From positions 1 to 21,916 of the IMG/VR virus record IMGVR_UViG_3300025506_000008: a DNA stretch of 21,916 nt. One strand, 5' to 3'. This document shows, one piece after another, positions 14,346 to 19,989 of the stretch. This DNA comes from a virus. The stretch's first letter is position 1, and each line of letters begins with the position of its first letter. A model generated the notes under the pieces. The model did no database searches, was not told the origin of the DNA, and saw only the letters and a program-made list of their open reading frames with translations. Made by a program: the position numbers and the translations under genes.

Positions 14346-14499
14346 GTCTCGCCTCCTCGAAATAGGGCTTGAAGATATCCTCGTCCAGCCGCAGCATCAG
14401 GGCGCTGCAGGCGACGCAGAGGGCGGTGGCGTCGTCCAGCCCGGCCACGCGCTCGTCCCGGGTCCCGCACTCCACGCATCGGTATTCATAGATCGGCAT
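14326..14499 (-). CDS. Small zinc-ribbon protein (57 aa)
   Basis: The reading begins MPIYEYRCVECGTRDERVAG, the opening used by FmdB-like regulatory zinc ribbons, with CVEC and a second pair CVAC about 20 residues later, so a four-cysteine zinc site is likely. It continues with an acidic helical tail. AAAGGAG lies 7-8 bases before the ATG. It overlaps gam by 20 bp, so the two are probably co-translated. Function is unknown; small zinc ribbons in phages often bind nucleic acid or partner proteins. Confidence 0.75.
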   Translation of the reverse strand: MPIYEYRCVECGTRDERVAGLDDATALCVACSALMLRLDEDIFKPYFEEARHGAEKS

Positions 14500-14517
14500 C
14501 GCCACTCTCCTTTGAGT

Positions 14518-14594
14518 TCAGTGATCAGTGATCAGTGATCAGTGACCAGTAAAGGCCAAAACTGATTACTGTTTACTGATTACTGTTTACTGCT
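14518..14594. repeat. Heptamer array 18 (intergenic)
   Basis: Four CAGT-type units, the core AAAGGCCAAAAC (14550-14561), then four inverted units. It lies between the 157-residue gene and the zinc-ribbon gene. Confidence 0.93.
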
Positions 14595-15067
14595 TATTCC
14601 AACCCCATAGCGTTGGCCACCGCCCGCGTCATGCCGCGCTTTTTCGCCCGGTAGCGGGCGGTGCTGGCGCAACTTTGCGCCGGTTTTATCCTGGTCTGCT
14701 CCAGCAGGTGGTCGAAGCACACCGTCGCCTTTTTGTAAGCCGGCGCCCCGCAGACCAGGCAAGCAGGCGCGGGCGCCGGGGCCTGCGGCTTGGGCCGCCG
14801 GCCTGTTTCCGCCTTTGCCTTTACTGGCAACTGGTTACTGGCAACTGGCAACTTTTCTTTGTCTTTACTGGCAACTGGCAACTGGCAACTGGTAACTTCC
14901 TCCAATTTTAAAGCCCAGGTCAGGCAAGCGAGGCAGCTTTTCCAGGAGGAATACAGCGGCCAGCCCTGTTCCTGCCGCTCCAGCGCCTCCAGATAATTGC
15001 CCCGGCATTGCCGCGCCGAGAGCTGGATCTCCTTGCCCATGCGGGAGCAACTCACCAATCCGTTCAT
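14594..15067 (-). CDS. Cys-rich hypothetical protein with array-encoded linker (157 aa)
   Basis: A ribosome site GAGGAG (with AAAGGAT nearer) precedes the ATG. Residues 1-58 carry cysteines (SCSRMGK, QCRGNYL, SCLACL) that suggest a metal site. Residues about 59-87 are translated array (SCQLPVASKDKEKLPVASNQ, then LPVKAKA), and a Pro/Ala-rich link follows. Residues about 105-157 hold a second Cys cluster (ACLVCGAPAYKKATVCFDHL) and a basic end (TARYRAKKRGMTRAVANAMG). The layout is two small metal-binding modules joined by a repeat-derived linker. I do not recognise a family; a nucleic-acid-binding role is a guess. Confidence 0.72.
   Translation of the reverse strand: MNGLVSCSRMGKEIQLSARQCRGNYLEALERQEQGWPLYSSWKSCLACLTWALKLEEVTSCQLPVASKDKEKLPVASNQLPVKAKAETGRRPKPQAPAPAPACLVCGAPAYKKATVCFDHLLEQTRIKPAQSCASTARYRAKKRGMTRAVANAMGLE
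14811..14897 (-). repeat. Heptamer array 19, in frame inside the 157-residue gene
   Basis: Units TACCAGT, TGCCAGT and AACCAGT surround two purine-rich cores. The codon after CAG is TTG twice, so the frame passes. The array links two cysteine-rich modules. Confidence 0.9.
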
Positions 15068-15085
15068 ATCCTTTGCTCCTCTTAG

Positions 15086-15162
15086 TTCAGTGATCAGTGA
15101 CCAGTTATCAGTGACCAGTAAAGGCCAAAACTGATTACTGTTTACTGCTTACTGCTTACTGC
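15086..15162. repeat. Heptamer array 20 (intergenic)
   Basis: GATCAGT, GACCAGT and TATCAGT units, the core AAAGGCCAAAAC (15120-15131), and inverted units ACTGTTT, ACTGCTT. The 122-residue gene ends inside it with SSKQ and a stop. Confidence 0.93.
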
Positions 15163-15517
15163 TTTCTTCTAATTGCAGCTGCCCCAGCAGCTCCGGCAGG
15201 CCGATGCGCATCATCTTGGCGGCCTGGGAGAGCGAGGTCAGGCCCCGGCGCTGGTGCCGGGCCGCGAACTCGGAGAGCTCCTCCGGGGTCTCCGCCAGGT
15301 AGTAGCCGGGCTCGTATTTTTCGCAGGTGGAGCAGATGGGGTGGCCCAGGCGCCGCAGCTTGCGGATCAGCACCCTGAGCGCCGAGGTGTCGTTGATGCG
15401 GTGAGCGCAGGGCAACTTGTAAACCTTGCGCCACAGTTCAGCCATGCCGATGCGGCGGGGATACCCCCGGTGCCACTCCATCACCTCCAGCAGCCGCTCC
15501 GCTAATGCTTCAGCCAT
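15149..15517 (-). CDS. Winged-helix-like hypothetical protein (122 aa)
   Basis: The start chosen is ATG 15517 (MAEALAER) behind AGAGGGGG. Residues about 5-80 read as a small winged-helix or restriction-adapter-like domain (IGMAELWRKVYKLPCAHRIN, then TSALRVLIRKLRRLGHPIC and the beta hairpin YEPGYYLAETPEEL). A CSTC motif in the wing could bind metal. The C-terminal helix LTSLSQAAKMMRIGLPELLG is followed by an array-derived tail SSKQ. It resembles phage regulatory HTH proteins, but no specific family is assigned. It overlaps the upstream membrane-protein ORF by 16 bp. Confidence 0.72.
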   Translation of the reverse strand: MAEALAERLLEVMEWHRGYPRRIGMAELWRKVYKLPCAHRINDTSALRVLIRKLRRLGHPICSTCEKYEPGYYLAETPEELSEFAARHQRRGLTSLSQAAKMMRIGLPELLGQLQLEESSKQ

Positions 15518-15660
15518 AATGACCCCCTCTCTAAACGCAGGCGCCGCAGCCGCCAGCGCCGCAGCCAGCCGCGGCCCAGCAGCGCCAGGCCGTAAAGGCC
15601 GTAGAGCGCCAGGACTCCGATGAGCAGAACCAGACACTCCTCCAGGATATCGCTTGCCAT
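15502..15660 (-). CDS. Small single-pass membrane protein (52 aa)
   Basis: Reads MASDILEECLVLLIGVLALY, then GLYGLALLGRGWLRRWRLRR and LRLERGSLWLKH. One hydrophobic helix covers about residues 8-29, followed by a strongly basic tail expected in the cytoplasm. A purine run GGGGGGGACG precedes the ATG, and the 3' end overlaps the next gene, suggesting coupling. Function is unknown. Confidence 0.65.
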   Translation of the reverse strand: MASDILEECLVLLIGVLALYGLYGLALLGRGWLRRWRLRRLRLERGSLWLKH

Positions 15661-15674
15661 CGTCCCCCCCTGTT

Positions 15675-15794
15675 CCAGTTGCCAGTGATCAGTGGCCAGT
15701 GATCAGTGATCAGTGATCAGTGATCAGTGATCAGTAATCAGTGGCCGCGTTGCCTTTGCTTTTACTGATAACTGGCAACTGATTACTGATAACT
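15675..15794. repeat. Heptamer array 21 (intergenic and coding)
   Basis: TGCCAGT, GGCCAGT and many GATCAGT units run to 15743, then the core GGCCGCGTTGCCTTTGCTT and inverted units. The 70-residue protein to its right reads through the inverted arm and core before stopping at 15731. Confidence 0.92.
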
Positions 15795-15943
15795 TTCCTC
15801 AAATGCTCCCCCTCCGGCTCGTACATGCGCCGGCAGCCCTCCTCGAAGCAGCGCCGTAGCTTGTGCAGGCTCTTCCAGCGGTCCCAGGACCAGCAGTAGA
15901 AGCGGCTGCGCTCGGCGTTAACCACGATCCGCTGGTTCCCCAT
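15731..15943 (-). CDS. Small basic protein whose C-terminus is array-derived (70 aa)
   Basis: ATG 15943 follows GGGGGAGCAAGGATC, a good ribosome site, and overlaps the upstream gene by 26 bp. Residues 1-50 are Arg/Trp/Cys-rich (RSRFYCWSWDRWKSLHKLRR, then CFEEGCRRMYEPEGEH). Residues 51-70 (VISNQLPVISKSKGNAATDY) are entirely translated array: the frame passes the first Gln codon because it is followed by TTG, crosses the core, and stops on the opposite arm. Function is unknown; a small nucleic-acid-binding protein is possible. Confidence 0.68.
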   Translation of the reverse strand: MGNQRIVVNAERSRFYCWSWDRWKSLHKLRRCFEEGCRRMYEPEGEHLRKVISNQLPVISKSKGNAATDY

Positions 15944-16121
15944 GATCCTTGCTCCCCCAAAACTTGCAAAGGTAGTTCGGCAGGACATAAAATGGTTCCG
16001 CCCACCTGACGCATTCCCGTCTCGGGTCCCGGTCGTCGGGCCTTAATTTCCCGTAATATCCGGGCTTCAACGGCGCTTTCGCGCGCCGATAATGCTTGCA
16101 ATTAAGGCAACGCTCGCTCAT
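15918..16121 (-). CDS. Small cysteine-rich protein (67 aa)
   Basis: Begins MSERCLNCKHYRRAKAPLKP with a CxxC, then single Cys residues in RRECVRWAEPFYVLP and NYLCKFWG, giving a four-Cys set that may bind zinc. AAGGGGTC precedes the ATG. It overlaps both neighbours slightly (4 bp upstream, 26 bp downstream), so this run of genes is tightly packed and coupled. No known family is recognised. Confidence 0.72.
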   Translation of the reverse strand: MSERCLNCKHYRRAKAPLKPGYYGKLRPDDRDPRRECVRWAEPFYVLPNYLCKFWGSKDHGEPADRG

Positions 16122-16597
16122 TTTTCTGACCCCTTCCTGCGGCCTTCCGCCCTTCTATTCCAGACCGGGGCGCACTCCTGCTCCCGGCCCGGGAGCATCC
16201 TGAAAAACAGGGTGTGAAACTCTGCCCCCGCGTGGACCACCAGCTCGCGCCCCTCCAGAAATTCGGCGTATTTCTTGGCGTAGTCGAGGGAGCAGCCGGC
16301 CAGCCGGGCCAGGTCGGCGAAGCACCAGGCCTCGGCCTTCCGGGCCTTGAGAACGATGGCGCGCCAGAGCTTCTCCTGCACCCCGTGCCTCCTGCGCTCC
16401 AGGCGGTAAAGGGGAGGGCCCGCCAGCAGGCTCACCTGGCCCGATTTCAGCATGGCCCAGAGGATGTTGCGCACCCGGGCCCGGCCCTGCCAGTCCGCCA
16501 CCGGGATATCCAGGGCCCGGCAAACGTCCTGCAGGCTCGCCAGGCGCTGGGCCGCCAGCGCCCCCTTGACCGCTTCGGCGGAGATTTCCATGTTCAT
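16118..16597 (-). CDS. Winged-helix DNA-binding-like protein (159 aa)
   Basis: Starts MNMEISAEAVKGALAAQRLA. The ATG overlaps the upstream stop (ATGA). Two HTH-like segments are visible: residues about 20-65 (SLQDVCRALDIPVADWQGRA, then ILWAMLKSGQVSLL) and about 90-125 (WCFADLARLAGCSLDYAKKY, then FLEGRELVVHAG). Such double winged-helix arrangements are common in phage replication or regulatory accessory proteins. The tail is basic (RRAEGRRKGSEK). It lies directly downstream of MuB, where Mu-like phages carry accessory early genes. The specific role is unknown. Confidence 0.72.
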   Translation of the reverse strand: MNMEISAEAVKGALAAQRLASLQDVCRALDIPVADWQGRARVRNILWAMLKSGQVSLLAGPPLYRLERRRHGVQEKLWRAIVLKARKAEAWCFADLARLAGCSLDYAKKYAEFLEGRELVVHAGAEFHTLFFRMLPGREQECAPVWNRRAEGRRKGSEK

Positions 16598-16812
16598 TTA
16601 AATCCCCAATCCTCTTGGAATGTCGGTCTATCTACCCAATTCCCATGCTGATCCATAACTTTGCCTAAAATGAAGGCCCGCTCAAACTCCCACCAGTCAT
16701 AAGCCACATGCCGAAACGGAGGCAACCCTGATGAGTTCAGGGGGAAATCGAAAGAGCGGCAGGCTTCGCCTTTACTGGCAACTGGCAACTGATCACTGCT
16801 CACTGCCTTCAC
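16594..16812 (-). CDS. Small hypothetical protein with GTG start and array-derived N-terminus (72 aa)
   Basis: The frame begins at GTG 16812, overlapping the MuB stop (GTGA); a second GTG at 16803 has a better-spaced GGGAGG. Residues about 5-14 (SSDQLPVASK) are array-derived, again with CAG TTG. The rest is Trp/Phe-rich (PPFRHVAYDWWEFERAFILG, then MDQHGNWVDRPTFQEDWGFK) and ends at the ATGA overlap with the next gene. Tight coupling on both sides supports translation, but the product is not recognised. Confidence 0.55.
   Translation of the reverse strand: MKAVSSDQLPVASKGEACRSFDFPLNSSGLPPFRHVAYDWWEFERAFILGKVMDQHGNWVDRPTFQEDWGFK
16769..16806 (-). repeat. Heptamer array 22, in frame at the start of the 72-residue gene
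   Basis: Units AGCAGT, GATCAGT and TTGCCAGT (twice), then an AAAGGCG core. It lies just downstream of the MuB stop and is read through as SSDQLPVASKG. Confidence 0.85.
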
Positions 16813-17567
16813 CCTCCCGCCGCGGCTCGCCGCGCCACCCGCCGCTGCTCCCGGTCCGCCGAGAGCTGCAGGTTCTTCAAGGCCTGGTTCACCCCGGCCT
16901 TGGTGATCTCCCCGGGGTTGGCCTTGGCCACCGCCTCCAGCTCCTCCAGGATCTTGATGGCCCGGCGGAAATTGCCCCCGGCCTGCTGCTGGATATAGGC
17001 GGCCAGTTCCCCGGAGAGCTTCAGGTCCGCCAGCTCCCGGGCCGCGGCCTCGATCTCCGCCGCGGCCACCGGCCCGAAGGTGAGCACCTGGCCCACCCGG
17101 TCGGCGAACCGCGGCGACTTGCGGCACAGCGTCCCCCAGGCCCCGGACTCGCCGACCAGGATCAGGGGCAGCCCGGCGTCGTGGAGGGCCCGCACCGTGT
17201 CCAGGAGCCGGGTCGAGCGGATCACCCGGTCAGCTTCATCCAGGATCAGGATGCGCATGGCGCCCTTTACGAGACCCTCCACCACCTGGCGCTTGTTGGC
17301 CTCGATGGAGTGCTCCCGGGGCAGCGAGAGCGCCCCGGCCACGTCCCGCATCAGCCAGGAGGCGGTCCAGTCCGGGTCCGCTTCCAGGTAGTGCATCTCG
17401 GTGTTTTGGGTGTAGACCCATTCGGAGAAACAGGTCTTGCCGGCCCCGGTCAGCCCCTCCAGGACCAGCAGGTTGCGTTTGGAGGCCTGGCCGTAGCGGC
17501 GCTTCAGCTCAGCCAGGGCGAACAGGCCCCGGCGGACGTTATCGGTGTGAATGATTCCCGGTCGCAT
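16809..17567 (-). CDS. MuB-like AAA+ ATPase, transposition target-DNA activator
   Basis: This is a 252-residue protein. Walker A GLTGAGKT is at 38-45, Walker B RILILDEAD at 105-113, and the sensor-1-like strand LILVGESG at 135-142. The arginine-rich NFRRAIKILEEL segment near 204-215 fits the C-terminal lid. The size is shorter than Mu B (312 residues) and lacks the long N-terminal HTH extension, like many MuB/TniB-type ATPases. It would bind target DNA, deliver it to the transposase and give target immunity. AAGGGGG precedes the ATG. It is separated from the transposase by a lipoprotein gene and two arrays; in Mu, A and B are adjacent. Confidence 0.92.
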   Translation of the reverse strand: MRPGIIHTDNVRRGLFALAELKRRYGQASKRNLLVLEGLTGAGKTCFSEWVYTQNTEMHYLEADPDWTASWLMRDVAGALSLPREHSIEANKRQVVEGLVKGAMRILILDEADRVIRSTRLLDTVRALHDAGLPLILVGESGAWGTLCRKSPRFADRVGQVLTFGPVAAAEIEAAARELADLKLSGELAAYIQQQAGGNFRRAIKILEELEAVAKANPGEITKAGVNQALKNLQLSADREQRRVARRAAAGG

Positions 17568-17580
17568 TTAACCCCCTTTT

Positions 17581-17715
17581 CCAGTGAACAGTAATCAGTT
17601 ATCAGTCATCAGTGGCCGCGTTGCCTTTGCTTTTACTGATCACTGGCCACTGATCACTGGCCACTATCTTTTGACTTTGCCTTTACTGATCACTGATCAC
17701 TGACCACTGATCACT
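17581..17715. repeat. Heptamer array 23 (intergenic, double)
   Basis: GAACAGT, AATCAGT and TATCAGT units, the core GGCCGCGTTGCCTTTGC, inverted units, then a second core ATCTTTTGACTTTGCC and more inverted units. The lipoprotein gene ends within it (VISGQ plus stop). Confidence 0.93.
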
Positions 17716-17999
17716 TGAGGGGCCACGGCCGGCCGGCCCGCGGTCTGGGCGCCGATCCATTCCTCCTGGCTCATGATCGGGCTGGGCTTGAGCCCCGCCT
17801 TCTCCCGGTCCAGGTTGACCTTCTCCATATCCACCCGGTAAGTGGCGTAGGTCCGGAGGTCGGCGGAGCGCTCCGCCTTCTCCGCCGCCGCGGTCCTGGC
17901 CTGGCTCATCTCGTGGCCCATGTACATGAGGGCCGCGGCCGCGCAGCCCTGAAACGAGAGAAACGCCGCCAGTAACATCAAACAAATGACTCTTTTCAT
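17697..17999 (-). CDS. Lipoprotein encoded between transposase and MuB genes (100 aa)
   Basis: AAAAGGAGG precedes the ATG. Residues 1-18 form a lipoprotein signal (MKRVICLMLLAAFLSFQGCA) with a lipobox-like SFQGC, so Cys19 is the likely lipidated residue. The mature part is helical and charged (HEMSQARTAAAEKAERSADL, then DMEKVNLDREKAGLKPSP), about 80 residues. The last six residues, QVISGQ, and the stop come from array 23. Phage lipoproteins can block superinfection or serve as spanin-like components; its place among early genes favours an exclusion-type moron, which is inference. Confidence 0.8.
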   Translation of the reverse strand: MKRVICLMLLAAFLSFQGCAAAALMYMGHEMSQARTAAAEKAERSADLRTYATYRVDMEKVNLDREKAGLKPSPIMSQEEWIGAQTAGRPAVAPQVISGQ

Positions 18000-18017
18000 A
18001 CTTGCCTCCTTTTTTAG

Positions 18018-18149
18018 AGTGATCAGTAATCAGTAATCAGTAACCAGTGGCCGCGTTTCTTTGCCTTTACTGATCATTGGCCACTGATCACTGGTCACTA
18101 TCTTTGCCTTTGCCTTTACTGGCCACTGGCCACTGATCACTGGTTACTA
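18018..18149. repeat. Heptamer array 24 (intergenic, double); rightmost of the window
   Basis: GATCAGT/AATCAGT/AACCAGT units, the core GGCCGCGTTTCTTTGCC, inverted units, a second core ATCTTTGCCTTTGCC, and inverted units that touch the transposase stop. No further array is seen from here to the right edge. Confidence 0.93.
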
Positions 18150-19850
18150 TTCCACAACCGCCAGCCTGACCCGGGGCGCAGATAGCAGGTTCAGCATCTC
18201 GGCGTATTCGCCCCGGAACCAGGTGAGGAATTCGCCGTCTGCCTGGGTTGCCGGTTTGCCCCTGGCCTGGGCCGCCACAATGGCCTCGTACCGCTCCAGG
18301 GGCGTGGCGAAGAGCTTCTCTTGATCGGTCGATCGATCGGTCGATCGGTCGATCAACTCGACGCCCGCCGCCATCTCCTCCAGTGTAGGGTGGGCACTGC
18401 CCACCAATTCCTTATGGGCTGTAGCCCCTCCGGGCATCTCAAACCCACTCTCCCGCACCTGCGCCTGGCGCACCAGGTGGACCACGTTGCTCTCGGCCTG
18501 CGGCGCGAAGGTTATCGGCCTGGCGCCGGCGTCCCCGTCTGGGGCCTCCTGCTGCAGCCGCTCCAGGGGCGTCAGCTCCCCCCGGCGGTATTCGCCGGCC
18601 GGGGCCGCGGCAAAAGGCGCGGCCGCGTATTTCCGGCCGTCCCGGGGGTCGGCCACCAGCACCGCCCCGTCCCGCACCCCCAGGTAAACCTCGGCCCGCA
18701 CCCCGCCGGGATAGGGCATCTCCTTCACCTGCCAGGGCTCGCCCCGGAAATCGAAGCACCCCGCGGCGTCCAGCGTCCGGTGCTCCCGGTGGAAAATGTG
18801 GCCCCAGGCCCCGGGGTCGATATCCACCACCCCCTGGATCGTCAGCCAGGCCTCCTCCTTGCTCAGGTGCTTGAGCCTGCGGTGCTCGGTGCGGTTGTGC
18901 TCCTGCAGATACCAGGCGAGTTCCTGGTTCAGATCCGCCAGGGAGAACTCCCGGCGCTCGCAGCCCGGGTCCCGGAAAAACCGGGCCTCGAAGCGCCGCC
19001 ACAGGGTCTTCCAGCCGCTCTCCACCTTGCCCGTGGCTTGGGGGCGCCCGGCTTCGTGGGCCAGCAGCCGCACCCCCGCCACCTCGGCGCAGAAGTGCTG
19101 GAAGGCCTTGGTCTTGTTCAGCGGCCCCTGGTCCAGGTAGAGGGTGCCGGGCAGGCCCCGGAAGGGGGCATGGGCCTCCACCTTCGACCAGGTCCATTGC
19201 AGGAAGCTGATGCCGTCTTCGGCGCTTTCACCCTTGGCCACGCAGTAGCGCAGCACCCGGAAGCCGGAGAAATCGTCCACCAGCCCCCAGATCCAGACGC
19301 GCTCCCGCAGCTCCCGGTAATCACGGTTCTTGAAGATGGTGGGGGAGAGCTTGAGGACCCACTCGCCGCCCCGGTGCCGGTGGCACTGGAAATATTCGCT
19401 CCGGGAGGCGTCCATCTGGTGCAGTTCGTTGGGCTGCGACGCCTCGAAGCGGGCCTCCCGGCGCTGCACCCGGGGATGGAGCTGCAGCTCCCGGGCCAGG
19501 CGGTTGACGGTGCCCTCGGGGATGGAAGCCGCCAGGGCGCAGCCTTTGGCGGCCGCCTCGGCCTGGGCGTCCGCGGTGGTCAGGGGCCGCACCCCCTTCT
19601 TGGGATGGTATTTTTCTTTAATGATGGCCTGCACCGCCTCCAGGTATTCCGGGCGCTTGGGCACCCCCTTGGTCTTGGGGGTCTGGCGCCCGGTCTCGCC
19701 GAAGCGCCGCTCCCGCTCACGGTGGAAGGTCCCCAGGCTCATGCCCAGGAGCGGCAGCCGCGCCTCCAGCACCGCTCCCCTTTGCCCGTGCTGCGCCCCC
19801 TCCCACTCCTGCACCACGCCGGTGAAGATCCGCATGTCAATTCCCGCCAC
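18147..19850 (-). CDS. Mu-like DDE transposase (MuA type)
   Basis: This is 567 residues from GTG 19850 (an ATG at 19835 is also possible, one base after the upstream stop). The catalytic triad is clear: D147 in HQMDAS, D240 in LYLDQG, E277 in TGKVESGW, with an rve integrase core between. A winged-helix-like N-terminal part (about 85-125: TTADAQAEAAAKGC, PEGTVNRLARELQL) precedes it, and a Mu_transpos_C-type beta-barrel follows (about 365-420: EPWQVKEMPYPGGVRAEVYL). It would carry out phage integration and replicative transposition. The C-terminal 100 residues are low-complexity and include an in-frame palindromic repeat and an 8-bp tandem repeat (18323-18428). It is shorter than MuA (663 residues). 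Confidence 0.93.
   Translation of the reverse strand: MAGIDMRIFTGVVQEWEGAQHGQRGAVLEARLPLLGMSLGTFHRERERRFGETGRQTPKTKGVPKRPEYLEAVQAIIKEKYHPKKGVRPLTTADAQAEAAAKGCALAASIPEGTVNRLARELQLHPRVQRREARFEASQPNELHQMDASRSEYFQCHRHRGGEWVLKLSPTIFKNRDYRELRERVWIWGLVDDFSGFRVLRYCVAKGESAEDGISFLQWTWSKVEAHAPFRGLPGTLYLDQGPLNKTKAFQHFCAEVAGVRLLAHEAGRPQATGKVESGWKTLWRRFEARFFRDPGCERREFSLADLNQELAWYLQEHNRTEHRRLKHLSKEEAWLTIQGVVDIDPGAWGHIFHREHRTLDAAGCFDFRGEPWQVKEMPYPGGVRAEVYLGVRDGAVLVADPRDGRKYAAAPFAAAPAGEYRRGELTPLERLQQEAPDGDAGARPITFAPQAESNVVHLVRQAQVRESGFEMPGGATAHKELVGSAHPTLEEMAAGVELIDRSTDRSTDQEKLFATPLERYEAIVAAQARGKPATQADGEFLTWFRGEYAEMLNLLSAPRVRLAVVE
18323..18354. repeat. 8-bp tandem repeat (GATCGGTC) inside transposase gene
   Basis: Three to four units of GATCGGTC (with one GATC duplication) are read on the minus strand as DRSTDRSTDQ. 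It is self-complementary at GATC. It lies in the unstructured C-terminal region of the transposase, about 35 bases from a second palindromic element. Confidence 0.85.
18386..18428. repeat. Palindromic intergenic-type repeats inside transposase gene
   Basis: TAGGGTGGGCACTGCCCACC (18386-18405) is an 8-bp-arm hairpin of a type widespread between genes in other bacteria. A second small palindrome GGGCTGTAGCCC (18417-18428) follows. Both are translated in frame (transposase residues about 470-490) without a stop. Confidence 0.75.
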
Positions 19851-19989
19851 GGGGCGCCTCGGTCTCTGTAGGGGCGGCGTCTTGCCGCCCGGGGGGGAGA
19901 TTGTTCACGGTCAGCAGGGCGCACAAAATCCAGCCCAGGAGGAAGCAGCCGACGCACAATAAATAAAGCAGTCCCGACTTAATGATCAT
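19837..19989 (-). CDS. Small membrane protein overlapping the transposase start (50 aa)
   Basis: Reads MIIKSGLLYLLCVGCFLLGW, then ILCALLTVNNLPPGRQDAAP and TETEAPRGGN. Residues 5-28 form one hydrophobic helix. Its ATG overlaps the stop of the upstream gene by 11 bp, and its TGA lies within the first codons of the transposase frame. Residues 34-41 (GRQDAAPT) are encoded by a palindromic repeat also found in the Ner-like gene. Function is unknown. Confidence 0.68.
   Translation of the reverse strand: MIIKSGLLYLLCVGCFLLGWILCALLTVNNLPPGRQDAAPTETEAPRGGN
19867..19890. repeat. 24-bp palindromic repeat, copy 1
   Basis: Identical over 24 bp to 21530-21553. The core GGGCGGC-GTCTT-GCCGCCC can form a hairpin with 7-bp arms. 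On the minus strand it is translated as GRQDAAPT in the 50-residue membrane protein. Confidence 0.9.

Noticed and set aside
15518-15637. Longer start for the 122-residue gene
   Set aside because: The extension overlaps the 52-residue membrane ORF, is Pro/Arg/Ala-rich shadow sequence, and a better start with AGAGGGGG is at 15517.
537-18149. CRISPR array
   Set aside because: The repeats are 7-bp units in direct and inverted orientation without spacers, and no cas genes are present.
18321-19871. Plus-strand 516-codon open frame opposite the transposase
   Set aside because: It is antisense to a complete DDE transposase and rich in Pro/Gly/Leu/His as expected of a shadow frame.
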